A stretch of DNA of 64,000 nt from Streptomyces sp. NBC_00576 (GCF_036345175.1 NZ_CP107780.1:9796001-9860000), one strand, 5' to 3'. Counted from the stretch's first letter, positions 26,230 to 35,222 are shown. Notes: generated by a model not told the origin, from the sequence alone. Translations and numbers: made by a program.

Positions 26230-27156
26230 TCAGGCCCACGTAACCCCGGGCGGAAGTGGACGCGCCTGGAGGCGGAACTCTTCGAGCGTCTCCAGGAACC
26301 GCTCCGTCACGGTCGGGAGCGTTCGGCGAGCGCGCAGCGCGACGTCCAGGCGCCGGTGCACCACGGGGTCCACCAGAGGACGGCAGACGACGGGTCCGGC
26401 ACCCATCAGCGGGAGCACGAGGGCGGGCATCGCCGACACCCCGAGGCCGGCGGTCACCAGTCCCCCCACGGTCGCGATACTGCCCGCCTCGGCCGCCGGT
26501 GGCGCGTGCGCGTCGATCTGGGCGAACGCCGCGTCGGTGAGCCGGCGCACGCTCGAGTCGCGCCCGACGGCCAGGAACGGCTGACGAGCCAGGTCGTCCC
26601 AGGTGATCTCGTGGCGGTCGGCGAGCGGATGGCCTTCCGGGAGCACCGCGACGAAGCGGTCCCTGACCAGGGGGCGGTGCTCCAACTGGTCCGGCGGGTT
26701 ACCGACGGTGGTGATCGCGAAATCGGCGTCGCCGGTCAGGACCCGGTCCAGTACCGACCGCTCCAGGCCGTCGAGGAGTCGTACCGCCACCTGTGGCCGC
26801 CGCTCACGGAAGTCGGAGATCACCCGCGGCAGGAGCACCGCGGCGACGGAGGGAAGAGTGGCCACGGCGACCGTTCCCGACTCGCCGAGCAGGTATCGCC
26901 TGAGCTCCTTCATGCCCGCCCGGTGAGCGTTGACGATCTGTTCGGCGACACGCAGGGCCTCGACGCCCGCCGCGGTCAACTGCACGTTGCGGGTGTCCCG
27001 TTCCAGGAGCTGGACGCCTAGGTGTCGCTCCAGATCCGCGACCGCGCGGCTGAGCGAGGACTGGGACACGTGCATCTCCGCTGCGGCCGCGGTGAAGCTC
27101 GCGGCCCGTGCTACGGCCGTATACGCCGCCAGTTGACGCAAGGTGGTGGCCTCCAT
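26230..27156 (-). CDS. LysR-family transcriptional regulator
   Basis: 308 residues: winged HTH at 1-62 (LRQLAAYTAVARAASFTAAA, MHVSQSSLSRAVADLERHLG) and a periplasmic-binding-like effector domain at 90-300. ATG at 27156 is the expected MEATTLRQ start; the open frame continues far upstream only because it is antisense to the transporter gene. It is divergent from the CitMHS gene and precedes the CoA-transferase/lyase operon. Two identical-arm T-N11-A palindromes, one before each target, strongly suggest it controls both and probably itself. The coinducer is likely a dicarboxylate or its CoA ester. Confidence 0.92.
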   Translation of the reverse strand: MEATTLRQLAAYTAVARAASFTAAAAEMHVSQSSLSRAVADLERHLGVQLLERDTRNVQLTAAGVEALRVAEQIVNAHRAGMKELRRYLLGESGTVAVATLPSVAAVLLPRVISDFRERRPQVAVRLLDGLERSVLDRVLTGDADFAITTVGNPPDQLEHRPLVRDRFVAVLPEGHPLADRHEITWDDLARQPFLAVGRDSSVRRLTDAAFAQIDAHAPPAAEAGSIATVGGLVTAGLGVSAMPALVLPLMGAGPVVCRPLVDPVVHRRLDVALRARRTLPTVTERFLETLEEFRLQARPLPPGVTWA

Positions 27157-27190
27157 GGCCGACGAGCATAGAGCGCCCCCGCTTGGATTG

Positions 27191-27205
27191 ATGCGCTTAA
27201 CGCAT
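27191..27205. promoter_or_regulatory. LysR-type palindrome ATGCG-N5-CGCAT between lysR and the CitMHS gene
   Basis: Perfect arms around CTTAA; T27192 and A27204 give the T-N11-A form. It sits 35 bases upstream of lysR and 135 before the transporter start, a usual place for autoregulation with divergent activation. Confidence 0.78.
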
Positions 27206-27339
27206 GGACAGATCTCGGTTTGATGCTGGACACCGATCCGCCGGTGCTTCGAAACTCTCGCGTAACACCTCGGTCTGCCTCCCCCGCCCAGCCCCGTCCA
27301 CCGCCGCCGAGGGCCGTCCCCGAGAAAGCGAGCGCCGCC

Positions 27340-28785
27340 ATGCTGGCAGCCCTGGGCTTCGCCACGATCGCTGTCCTCCTGCTGCTCACCATGACCAAAC
27401 GCGCCTCGGTACTGGTCGCTCTGATCCTGCTTCCGGTGCTGGCGGCACTCATCGGCGGTTTCGCGGGCGATCTGGGCGAGCTGATTCTCGGTGGGCTGTC
27501 CAAGGTGGCCCCCACCGGCATCATGATCGCCTTCGCGGTCCTGTACTTCAGCCTGATGGTGGACGCCGGGCTCTTCGACCCCCTGATCCGCGGCCTGTTG
27601 CGCGTGGCGCGTGGCGACCCGTTGCGGATCACCGTCGCCACAGCCGTCCTCACGCTGTGTGTGGCCCTGGACGGAGACGGTGCCTCCACCTTCCTCATCA
27701 CCGTCTCCGCGCTGCTGCCGGTCTACAAGAGGCTCGGTATGAACCCTCTGGTGCTGTCCGGAGTGGTCTGCCTGGGCGCGGGCGTGATGAACATGGTCCC
27801 CTGGGGTGGCCCGACGGTACGAGCCATGGCGGCACTGAAGCTGGACAGTTCCGAGGTCTTCAACCCCGTGCTGCCCGCGATGGGCCTCGGCGTCGCCTGG
27901 GTGCTGGTGGCCTCCTACCTGCTCGGCCGCCGGGAGCGCAACCGTCTTGCCGCGCTGTCTCCGCAGGGTCCGGCCAGGGACGTGCGCGAGGGCGAGGATG
28001 AGGAGGAGCGCGACGACCGTGAACCCGCCGCTTCGGCGACGGTCACGGCGACCACGGAACCCGAGTCGATGCGGCACGCCACTCCCGTGACGGCTGACGG
28101 GGAGCTTCAGGCCCTCCGGGCTCCTGGGGACGGGCCCGGTACCGTCCGGATCCCGCCGCTGCCGCGGACCTGGTTGAGCATCTTCAATCTCCTGCTCACC
28201 ATCGCTCTCGTGGTCTGCCTGATCCAGGAAGTGCTGCCGCTTCCGGTGCTGTTCGTCCTCGGGTTCGCGATCGCGGTGCTGGTCAACCACCCCACCTGGG
28301 AACAGCAACAGGCGCTGCTCGACAAGCACGCCAAGAGCGTGGTCCTGGTCACCACGATGATCTTCGCGGCCGGCGTCCTCACCGGGATCCTCACCGGCAC
28401 CAGGATGATCGACGAGATGGCCGAGGCGCTCGTCTCCGTCGTTCCCGACTCCTTCGGCTCGCACCTGCCCGTCGCGGTGGCTGTCACCGGTATGCCGCTG
28501 AGCCTGGTCTTCACGCCGGACGCCTACTACTTCGGCGTACTGCCCGTACTCGCCGAGACCGCACAGGGCTTCGGCACGGACCCGGCCGAGGTCGCCAGGG
28601 CCGCCATTCTCGGCCAGATGACAACGGGGTTCCCGCTCAGTCCGCTCACCGCGTCCACGTTCATCCTGGTCGGCATGAGCGGTGTGTCGCTCGGCGAACA
28701 CCAGCGCTTCATCTTCCGCTGGGCCTTCGCCACCACCCTGGTCATGACCGTCGGCGCCCTGCTGACCGGTGCGTTCCCCCTGTGA
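27340..28785 (+). CDS. CitMHS-family carboxylate transporter
   Basis: Membrane carrier of about 481 residues from ATG 27340 (MLAALGFATIAVLLLLTMTK), the usual start of CitM/CitH proteins; upstream codons look non-membrane. Around 11-12 hydrophobic segments are split by a charged cytoplasmic loop near residues 205-265 (GEDEEERDDREPAAS). GDGASTFLITVSALLP and NMVPWGGPTVRAMAAL are conserved substrate/ion motifs of this citrate-metal:proton symporter family, and FTPDAYYFGVLPV is a further one. Together with the CoA-transferase and CitE-like lyase under one LysR, it probably imports the tri- or dicarboxylate they degrade. The start has only a weak ribosome site. Confidence 0.87.
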   Translation: MLAALGFATIAVLLLLTMTKRASVLVALILLPVLAALIGGFAGDLGELILGGLSKVAPTGIMIAFAVLYFSLMVDAGLFDPLIRGLLRVARGDPLRITVATAVLTLCVALDGDGASTFLITVSALLPVYKRLGMNPLVLSGVVCLGAGVMNMVPWGGPTVRAMAALKLDSSEVFNPVLPAMGLGVAWVLVASYLLGRRERNRLAALSPQGPARDVREGEDEEERDDREPAASATVTATTEPESMRHATPVTADGELQALRAPGDGPGTVRIPPLPRTWLSIFNLLLTIALVVCLIQEVLPLPVLFVLGFAIAVLVNHPTWEQQQALLDKHAKSVVLVTTMIFAAGVLTGILTGTRMIDEMAEALVSVVPDSFGSHLPVAVAVTGMPLSLVFTPDAYYFGVLPVLAETAQGFGTDPAEVARAAILGQMTTGFPLSPLTASTFILVGMSGVSLGEHQRFIFRWAFATTLVMTVGALLTGAFPL

Positions 28786-28960
28786 CCGGTGACCCGGGCC
28801 TGAGCGGAGACCCCGCCGGCCGTGGGCTCCCGGCAGCCACCGCACATGCCGCTCGGACCTCCAACGTGCCGCCCGCTTCCGGGAGTTCGGAGCAGGGCGA
28901 TCACCTCCACACACACCAGGCACCCGGTCCGGGTGCCCCACAAGACCGAGACGAGGACGC

Positions 28961-30355
28961 ATGAGACGGATCACCAGACGTACGGCGCTCGCAGTCACAG
29001 CAGGTGCGGTCGCGGCGCCGGCCGTGAGCACGGCAACCGCCTCGGCAGCCGACACCACGACAGCCGCATCCCCAGGACGACAAACGGCCTTCGGGCGCAA
29101 TCCGGTCCTGCGAACGGACCTCGTCACGCGGGTGACGCCGAGGAACAACTGGCTGGTGACAGCGGTCGCCCTCCAGTACGCGCATCCCATTGACCTGCGC
29201 GGCGGGGTGATCCCGCCCTCGGCCTTCCAGGTGAAGGCCACTGTGGGCGGGCAGACAGCGGCTCGCACGGTGACCCGGGTCTACTCCAGCGCCACCGCCG
29301 AAGTGGACGACCGATCTCACCCCGGACGGCCGGGGGACCACCTGATCATCGAACTCGACCCGAACGACTCCAACGCGCGGGCCGCGGGCACCGACCCCCT
29401 TCCGCTCGACCGCGCCTACTCCGTCAGACAGGTGGCGGATGTGCACACCCCGGCAGGCGAACCAGTGCTCAGGGCTGGTCCGTTCGCGAGCCGGAACGAT
29501 GACGTCATCACTCCCGTGGTCGACGACTTCGCCGCCGGCTCCTTCACTGACTCCGCAGGTTTCGAACTGGACTTCCGGCTGTACCGGCCCGAGGGATTCG
29601 TACGGAAACCGCAGACGCGCAAGCGGTACCCACTCGTCGTCACCCTGCACGGCGGTGGCGAAGTCGCGGACAACAACATGACCCAGCTCACCTCCAACCG
29701 GATCGCGGTCACGTTCGCCAAACCGGAACGACAGCGCCGCGACCCCGCGTTCGTCCTCTCTCCGCAGATTCCCTTACCCCGTCCCATGGACGGATCCGAC
29801 GGCACGGACTGGACCGACGCCAGGGTCCAGGCCGCGCTGATCGAACTCATCGACACCTTCGTGAGCGACCACTCCCGGAACGTGGACACAGCCCGGCTCT
29901 ATCTTGTGGGCCTGTCCTCGGGCGGACGCGGTATCTACAGCCTGCTGGCGAAGTGCCCCGACGTGTTCGCGGCCGCCCTGCCCACGGCCGGCTGGGGCGA
30001 CGCGGCCACCATGGACAGGATCACGCACATCCCGATGTGGGCCGACCACTCCGTCGACGACCCGATCGTCCCCTACCGGGAGGGCCGGTTCGGCAAGCCG
30101 GGCACCTGGACACTGATGAACGCGCTGGAGACCGCCGGCGTCCGGGTCACTCGTGGGGAGTGGGCCAACGATCTGCCGAAGGCGCAGTTCGAGGCCCGGT
30201 CCCGGGCGCTCCTACGGCAGGCCCGGGCCACGCGCAGTCACGTACTGTTCACGAGCTACACGCCCGGAACGACGCCGGTGAACCCACACCTCGCGTGGGC
30301 CCAGACGTATGAGAACGACGTGGTCATCGACTGGCTCTTCGATCAGTCCCGGTAG
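28961..30355 (+). CDS. Secreted EstA-like esterase/prolyl-oligopeptidase-fold hydrolase
   Basis: 464 residues with a Tat-like signal (MRRITRRTALAVTAGAVAAP). Residues 45-190 form an Ig-like N-terminal domain (VTPRNNWLVTAVALQYAHPI ... GDHLIIELDP) and 200-464 an alpha/beta-hydrolase domain with VTLHGGGE as oxyanion region and nucleophile Ser in VGLSSGGRG; HSVDDPIVPYREG carries the Asp and the C-terminal NPHLAWAQTY region the His. This two-domain layout resembles the Thermotoga EstA group. ATG at 28961 follows GAGACGAGGA. Codon 272 is TTA (29774-29776). Substrate unknown; polymer-linked esters are plausible given the neighbouring polyester-hydrolase-like gene. Confidence 0.82.
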   Translation: MRRITRRTALAVTAGAVAAPAVSTATASAADTTTAASPGRQTAFGRNPVLRTDLVTRVTPRNNWLVTAVALQYAHPIDLRGGVIPPSAFQVKATVGGQTAARTVTRVYSSATAEVDDRSHPGRPGDHLIIELDPNDSNARAAGTDPLPLDRAYSVRQVADVHTPAGEPVLRAGPFASRNDDVITPVVDDFAAGSFTDSAGFELDFRLYRPEGFVRKPQTRKRYPLVVTLHGGGEVADNNMTQLTSNRIAVTFAKPERQRRDPAFVLSPQIPLPRPMDGSDGTDWTDARVQAALIELIDTFVSDHSRNVDTARLYLVGLSSGGRGIYSLLAKCPDVFAAALPTAGWGDAATMDRITHIPMWADHSVDDPIVPYREGRFGKPGTWTLMNALETAGVRVTRGEWANDLPKAQFEARSRALLRQARATRSHVLFTSYTPGTTPVNPHLAWAQTYENDVVIDWLFDQSR

Positions 30356-30391
30356 CCGCCGCACGCGGCACCCCTTCCTTTTCCTTCCGCA

Positions 30392-30433
30392 CTGTGAGAG
30401 ACCACCTACCGGCGAATCCGGCAGTTCTCACAG
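30392..30433. repeat. Inverted repeat before the polyester hydrolase gene
   Basis: Perfect 8-bp arms CTGTGAGA and TCTCACAG with a 26-base middle that itself holds CCGGCGAATCCGG. It lies 37 bases after the EstA-like stop and 58 before the next start. It could end the first transcript or act as an operator. Confidence 0.4.
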
Positions 30434-30491
30434 CGCCGGCGCACCCCGCTGTCCGGTTACCGCGCTCTCCCCGCTATCCGGAGGTAACGCA

Positions 30492-31823
30492 ATGCGTCCA
30501 TCAAGTCGTTCGACTCACCCGGCCATGCCGTTACGGACCCGATCCCGTGTCATGACGGCACTGATCGCCCTGGCGACCACCATCGGCCTGGCGCTGGCTC
30601 TGCTGACAGCCGCCGCCCCGCCGGCGGCCGCCGCAGACCTGCTGTCCCAGGGCAAACCCGCGACCTCCTCGTCCACCGAGAACGCGTCCACCCCGACGTC
30701 GGCGGCCGTGGACGGCAACACCGGGACGCGCTGGTCGAGCACGTTCAGTGACCCGCAGTGGCTGAGCATTGATCTGGGCGCCACTGCCACCATCAGCCAA
30801 GTCGTGCTGCGTTGGGAGGCCGCGTACGCCCGCGCGTTCCAGATCGAGACCTCCGACAACGGCACCGACTGGACCACTGTCTACTCGACCGCGACCAGCA
30901 CCGGCGGCGTGCAGACCCTCGACGTGAACGGCGACGGCCGGTACGTCCGCCTCCACGGAACCCAGCGCGGCACCGCCTACGGCTACTCGCTGTGGGAGTT
31001 CCAGGTGTACGGCTCCGGTGAGGGCACCCCTCCGGGCGCCGGCATCCCGGACCCGACGACCGCTTCCCTTGAGGCCACCAACGGGCCGCTGACCACCGCC
31101 ACCTACGCCGTTCCCACCCCATCGGGGTACGGCTCCGGCACGGTCACGTACCCCACGAACAGTGGCTCGTACCCGGGTGTCGTACTGATGCCGGGCTATC
31201 AGGGCACACAGCAGAACCTGCAGTGGCTCGCACCCCGCCTCGCCTCGTGGGGCTTCGTCGTCATCAACGTCGGAACCAACACACTCACCGACGATCCCGC
31301 ATCACGCGGCCGCCAGATCACCGCTGCAGGCACCCAGTTGCTCGCGCTCGGCAACGCCGCCGGCAACCCGATATCCGGGAAGGTCAATGGCACGCTCGGC
31401 GCGGTCGGTCACTCGATGGGCGGCGGTGGTGTCATGGCGGCCCTCCGGGACGACTCGCGCTTCCGGGCGGGCGTGCCGACGGCCCCGTACTACCCGAACG
31501 CGAACTTCTCCGCAGTCACCGAGCCCACGTTCTTCCTGACCTGTCAGAGCGACCCCGTCGCCCACGGCAACACCTACGCGGTGCCCTGGTACAACTCCAT
31601 GTCCCAGGCCGAGAAACTCTACGTCGAGGTTCCGGGCGACCATCTGTGCCCGATGACGGGCTCTGGCAACAAGGCCAAGCAGGGCAAGTGGATCGTGTCG
31701 TTCCTCAGCCTCTGGCTGCGTGCCGACACCCGTTTCAGCCCGTTCCTGTGCGGTCCCGTACGTGACGCGGACAAGAACAACACATCCCTGGTCACGCGCT
31801 GGATGGACACCTGCGCGTTCTGA
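30492..31823 (+). CDS. Secreted cutinase/PET-hydrolase-like polyester hydrolase with N-terminal CBM32
   Basis: 443 residues: signal peptide (1-48), F5/8-type C module (50-175; AAVDGNTGTRWSSTFSDPQW, SIDLGATATISQV), Gly-rich linker, then an alpha/beta hydrolase (185-443) of the actinomycete cutinase/PETase family. The triad is Ser308 (GHSMGGGG), Asp354 (CQSDPVAHG) and His384 (PGDHLCP); Tyr236 in PGYQGTQQNLQWL and Met309 match the oxyanion hole of PET hydrolases. At the Trp position of the aromatic clamp it has Tyr333 (APYYP). Two C-terminal cysteines (420, 441) fit the conserved disulfide. Codon 14 is TTA. Start has GGAGGT 5 bases ahead. The N-terminal carbohydrate-binding module is unusual here. 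Confidence 0.87.
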   Translation: MRPSSRSTHPAMPLRTRSRVMTALIALATTIGLALALLTAAAPPAAAADLLSQGKPATSSSTENASTPTSAAVDGNTGTRWSSTFSDPQWLSIDLGATATISQVVLRWEAAYARAFQIETSDNGTDWTTVYSTATSTGGVQTLDVNGDGRYVRLHGTQRGTAYGYSLWEFQVYGSGEGTPPGAGIPDPTTASLEATNGPLTTATYAVPTPSGYGSGTVTYPTNSGSYPGVVLMPGYQGTQQNLQWLAPRLASWGFVVINVGTNTLTDDPASRGRQITAAGTQLLALGNAAGNPISGKVNGTLGAVGHSMGGGGVMAALRDDSRFRAGVPTAPYYPNANFSAVTEPTFFLTCQSDPVAHGNTYAVPWYNSMSQAEKLYVEVPGDHLCPMTGSGNKAKQGKWIVSFLSLWLRADTRFSPFLCGPVRDADKNNTSLVTRWMDTCAF

Positions 31824-31922
31824 ACGGCGCGCTCGGCGCGGGTCCGGCTTTCGGATGATCGGAATACGCCCAGTCGGCGGGTTGTCCTGCCGGTCGAGTA
31901 TGTGTCGCATCCGGGCCTGCGG

Positions 31923-32981
31923 TCAGGGTGTGCCGTTCGTCCGTCGTACCGGGCGTCGTGTGGACCGGCGAGGCAGCAGCACCGGCTGTACGAGCCGACG
32001 CCGGTCCACGCCGCTGCGGGCGTTGATGACAGCGATCAGCAGGTCGACCGCTTCGGTACCCATCCGGTCCGGGCGGAGGCTGAGCGTGGTGACGGGCGGG
32101 TTGGTCGTCGCGTAGTCCGGATCCTCACTGACACACGCCACCAGCAGGTCTCGCGGCACCCGAAGCCCGTGGTGCCGGGCGACGGCGAGGATGTTGTGAC
32201 CGGAGTCGGAGTAGACGCCGATGACGGCGTCCGGTCGCGGATCGCGGTCGAGCAGCCGGCCGACGGCGTCCTGTTCGGCCGTGAAGTAGTCGGGCAGGGA
32301 GGCGTACTCCTCCACGAGGGCGGGCAGGACGCGTTCGTCGCACCAGGACCGGTAGGCGTGTGCGATCAGGCGCGGGTACTCGTCGTCGTGCAGGGGCAGG
32401 GAGAGCCCGATCCGCCGGGCGCCGGCCTCAGTGAGGTGGTCGAGCAGGAGGCGCAGGCCCAACTCGTGGTCGGAGTCCACCCACGCGTCGCACGCGTGCG
32501 GCCGTGGCGGCCGGCCTTCGCTGATCATCGGTATGCCGCGCTCCCGCAGGAGGGAACGCACCGGGTCGTCGGCGCGCGGTGCGACGTGGATGACGCCGTC
32601 CATCGGCGTGTTCAGCCACATCCGCGGTGACGTCGAACTCGGCATCGCCAGGAGCAGATAGCCGCGCTCGTGGGCCGCCGCCATGGCGCCCAGCGTCAGC
32701 TGTGCGTAGTAGGGGATCTCGGTGTAGGCGACGGGGAGGTCGCCGTACGTCGTCAGGGTCAGGCCGAGCACTCCGGTGGCGCCGCGGGCCAGGGCCCGGG
32801 CAGTGCTGGCGGGGGCGTAACCGAGTTCGCGTGCCGCGGTGAGCACGCGCTGCCTGGTCGTCTCGGACAGTCGTCCGGTGCCGTTGAGCGCGTTCGACAC
32901 CGTGGCCGTGGACACCCCTGCGCGTGCGGCCACGGCACCGAGCGTGGGACACCGCCAGGCACGAGAGCTCTCCATGTGCAC
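31923..32981 (-). CDS. LacI-family transcriptional regulator
   Basis: 352 residues from GTG at 32981, or 350 from ATG at 32975; neither has a strong ribosome site. N-terminal HTH LGAVAARAGVSTATVSNALN, hinge helix region PASTARALARGATGVLGL, then a two-lobe sugar-binding domain (DGVIHVAPRADDP, DAVIGVYSDSGHNILAVAR, PVTTLSLRPDRMG). It is convergent with the polyester hydrolase gene and divergent from the ferric-reductase-like gene. A perfect palindrome touches its own start, suggesting autorepression. Targets outside its own promoter are not visible. Confidence 0.9.
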   Translation of the reverse strand: MHMESSRAWRCPTLGAVAARAGVSTATVSNALNGTGRLSETTRQRVLTAARELGYAPASTARALARGATGVLGLTLTTYGDLPVAYTEIPYYAQLTLGAMAAAHERGYLLLAMPSSTSPRMWLNTPMDGVIHVAPRADDPVRSLLRERGIPMISEGRPPRPHACDAWVDSDHELGLRLLLDHLTEAGARRIGLSLPLHDDEYPRLIAHAYRSWCDERVLPALVEEYASLPDYFTAEQDAVGRLLDRDPRPDAVIGVYSDSGHNILAVARHHGLRVPRDLLVACVSEDPDYATTNPPVTTLSLRPDRMGTEAVDLLIAVINARSGVDRRRLVQPVLLPRRSTRRPVRRTNGTP

Positions 32982-33310
32982 CCCAACAGCGCCTGTTGTT
33001 CCCCAACAGCCCTGTGACCGCTTGTGGTTAAGAACTTAATCACTCAGCGTACCCGTCGACGGCGGCCGGGACGACGGCCGCCGGGTGAGGAGTGATCGCA
33101 GGGCACCCCACGAGCACGTGTGGTCCGCTCGACCACCGTGCCGATCGCGGAACAAGAACAGTTGAGGCCAAGTAGGGCCAACTTTGCGCCACGTTCCGTA
33201 TTCTTGCCCCGCCCTGGGGCCGTATCAGATCGGGACGCCCGGATCCCCGCGACCTCGCGGGTGTCGGCGCCAGTACGTCACATGGACAAGAACGAACAAG
33301 AGGGGAAGCG
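32982..33310. promoter_or_regulatory. Divergent spacer with a LacI-type operator
   Basis: CAACAG-CGC-CTGTTG is a perfect palindrome at 32984-32998 right before the lacI start, and its left part CCCCAACAGC repeats 20 bases on at 33001. TTAAG-AA-CTTAA at 33028-33039 is a second palindrome in an AT-rich patch and may overlap the promoter. The remaining 33060-33310 shows no gene or clear element. Confidence 0.55.
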
Positions 33311-34648
33311 GTGGAGGCAACGAGTACGCAGGTGCGAGAGGGCACCATACCTCCGGTCGTCGCGGCGCGGTGGGCGCTGTGGACGTTTGTCATCGTCAAC
33401 TTGGTGATCGTCGAGGTTTTGTTCCTCACCGCCGGGTCAGGCAAGAACGGGGTGCTCACGGTCGCCAAGTTCTTCGGCCTGCACGCCGCCGTGCTGATGC
33501 TGTTCCAGCTGCTGCTGGTGGCCCGGCTGCCGTGGCTCGACCGCCGTATCGGCATGGACCGGTTGACGGTGTGGCACCGGTGGGTCGGCTTCACCCTGCT
33601 GTGGACCATCCTCACCCACGCCGTGCTGGTGGTGCTGGGCTACGCGCGGCTCGATGACGCGTCGATGACGAAGACGTTCTTCGCACTGGCCGGAGTGCCG
33701 GCCTCCCTGCTCGGGATGCTCGCCGCGGCGATCGTCGTCGTGGTCGCCGCGGTCTCCGCCCGACAGGTGAGACGGCGGCTGCGATACGAGACGTGGCACG
33801 GCGTGCACCTGTTGCTGTACCTGGCGCTGGGGCTGGCGTTCTTCCACCAGTTGCAGGAGACCACGACCTTCAGCTCCTCTGCGCCCGCGATGATCTACTG
33901 GTGGGCCCTGTGGGTGTTCGCGTTCGGTGCCCTGGTCACGGGGCGGATCGTGATGCCTGTGTGGCGCAACGCCTATCACCGGTTCGAGGTCACGGCGGTG
34001 GTGCCGGAGTCGGACGATGTGGTGTCGGTGCACGTCACCGGCCGCCACCTCGACAGGCTGCCGGCCAGGGCGGGCCAGTTCTGCATCTGGCGGTTCCCCG
34101 GGCACAACCACTGGTGGCTGGCCAATCCCTTCTCGCTGTCGGCGGCACCCGACGGCCGCACGCTGCGCCTGACCGCCAAGGCGGTCGGCAGCACCAGCGC
34201 CGGCCTGCTGCATGTCCCGGTCGGAAGCCGCGCGTTCGTCGAGGGGCCGTACGGGGCGTTCACCGCGTTGCACCGAACGCGGCCCGGTGCGCTGCTGATC
34301 GCCGGAGGAGTGGGGATCACGCCGGTCCGAGCCTTGCTGGAGGAGGAACCGGGCGACGATGTCGTCGTGCTCTACCGGGTGCGCAGCGAGGCCGACGCCG
34401 TGCTGGTCGACGAGGTACGAACTCTGGTCGCGGATCTCGGCGGGCGGCTGCACCTGCTCACCGGCCGCACGGGGGAGGGCAGCCCGCCGTTCGAGCCCGC
34501 GAGTCTCCATGCCCTGGTTCCCGACATAACCGAACGCGACGTGTACGTCTGCGGCCCGCCCGCGATGACCTCGGCCGTGCTCAGCGCCCTGAGCACGCTG
34601 CAGGTTCCCCAACTGCAGGTGCACGCCGAGCGGTTCGGCCTGGCCTGA
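33311..34648 (+). CDS. Ferric-reductase-like transmembrane flavin oxidoreductase
   Basis: 445 residues. The first 210 hold about six membrane helices with the haem-ligand-type histidines of the ferric reductase/NOX domain (FFGLHAAVLM, WHRWVGF, LTHAVLV, WHGVHLLLYLAL). Residues 222-315 form an FAD-binding barrel (AGQFCIWRF, NPFSLSA in place of the usual RPYS) and 318-445 an NAD(P)-binding domain (GGVGITPVRALL, VYVCGPPAMTSAV). It would pass electrons from cytoplasmic NAD(P)H across the membrane to an acceptor such as ferric iron. GTG at 33311 is preceded by a purine-rich GAGGGGAAGC. A hairpin closes the transcription unit. Confidence 0.88.
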   Translation: MEATSTQVREGTIPPVVAARWALWTFVIVNLVIVEVLFLTAGSGKNGVLTVAKFFGLHAAVLMLFQLLLVARLPWLDRRIGMDRLTVWHRWVGFTLLWTILTHAVLVVLGYARLDDASMTKTFFALAGVPASLLGMLAAAIVVVVAAVSARQVRRRLRYETWHGVHLLLYLALGLAFFHQLQETTTFSSSAPAMIYWWALWVFAFGALVTGRIVMPVWRNAYHRFEVTAVVPESDDVVSVHVTGRHLDRLPARAGQFCIWRFPGHNHWWLANPFSLSAAPDGRTLRLTAKAVGSTSAGLLHVPVGSRAFVEGPYGAFTALHRTRPGALLIAGGVGITPVRALLEEEPGDDVVVLYRVRSEADAVLVDEVRTLVADLGGRLHLLTGRTGEGSPPFEPASLHALVPDITERDVYVCGPPAMTSAVLSALSTLQVPQLQVHAERFGLA

Positions 34649-34651
34649 CGA

Positions 34652-34691
34652 CGCTGAGGCTCCGATGGGCGCACCCGTCGGAGCCTCAGCG
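34652..34691. terminator. Hairpin terminator after the ferric-reductase-like gene
   Basis: 14-bp perfect stem CGCTGAGGCTCCGA and its complement around a 12-base loop, starting 4 bases after the stop codon. Confidence 0.75.
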
Positions 34692-34879
34692 CAGATCGGC
34701 AGGGCTCTTCAGGCGGCAGGACACCGCCCCGCGCCCGGTCCGGTGAGCGGAACGGGCGGTGACAGCCGGGTACCCGCGGAGCATCCTGGTGGGCCACCGG
34801 GCGCGGGGCGAGGGCGGCTTGAGGCTCCAGAAGAACCCAAGGTGAGGCGTGGGAGGTGGGGTCGGGCACCATTCTGGGC

Positions 34880-35209
34880 ATGACGAAGAGCGATATCTGG
34901 CGACTGGTTGCGGGAATCCTGGCGCTGACACTGATGCCTGAGGAGCCGTGGGACGGCGAGCCGGACCGCTTGTCGCTGTTGCTGGACGAACTCGCCTGTC
35001 TGGATAGGGAGTTGCCCGCGGGTGTCTCGGCGGAGGAGGCTGTGGATATCGCCGCGGCCAGGGCGCAGGACCGGATCAATCTGCTGACCGGCGGATTCGC
35101 GGCGGCATTTCTCCATCTCGCAGCCGCATACGACGAGACCGACGCCGACTCCTCCGCCCTCGACCTTGTTCGCGTGATGGCTTTGGAGTGGGTCAACCGC
35201 GACGACTGA
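34880..35209 (+). CDS. Small hypothetical helical protein
   Basis: 109 residues from ATG 34880 (MTKSDIWRL); an in-frame GTG at 34856 would add eight residues. Predicted mostly helical and acidic (EEPWDGEPDRLSLLLDELAC, GVSAEEAVDIAAARAQDRIN). No signal peptide; the short hydrophobic GILALTLM is not a convincing membrane helix. I do not recognise the family. GC at third positions is high and steady, so I consider it a real gene, standing alone between two transcription units. Confidence 0.55.
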   Translation: MTKSDIWRLVAGILALTLMPEEPWDGEPDRLSLLLDELACLDRELPAGVSAEEAVDIAAARAQDRINLLTGGFAAAFLHLAAAYDETDADSSALDLVRVMALEWVNRDD

Positions 35210-35222
35210 GCGCGGCCGGCGA

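Noticed and set aside
27157..29268. Long N-terminal extension of the LysR frame, upstream of 27156
   Set aside because: It is antisense to the CitMHS gene and the esterase start, and lacks any domain; the LysR HTH starts at 27156.
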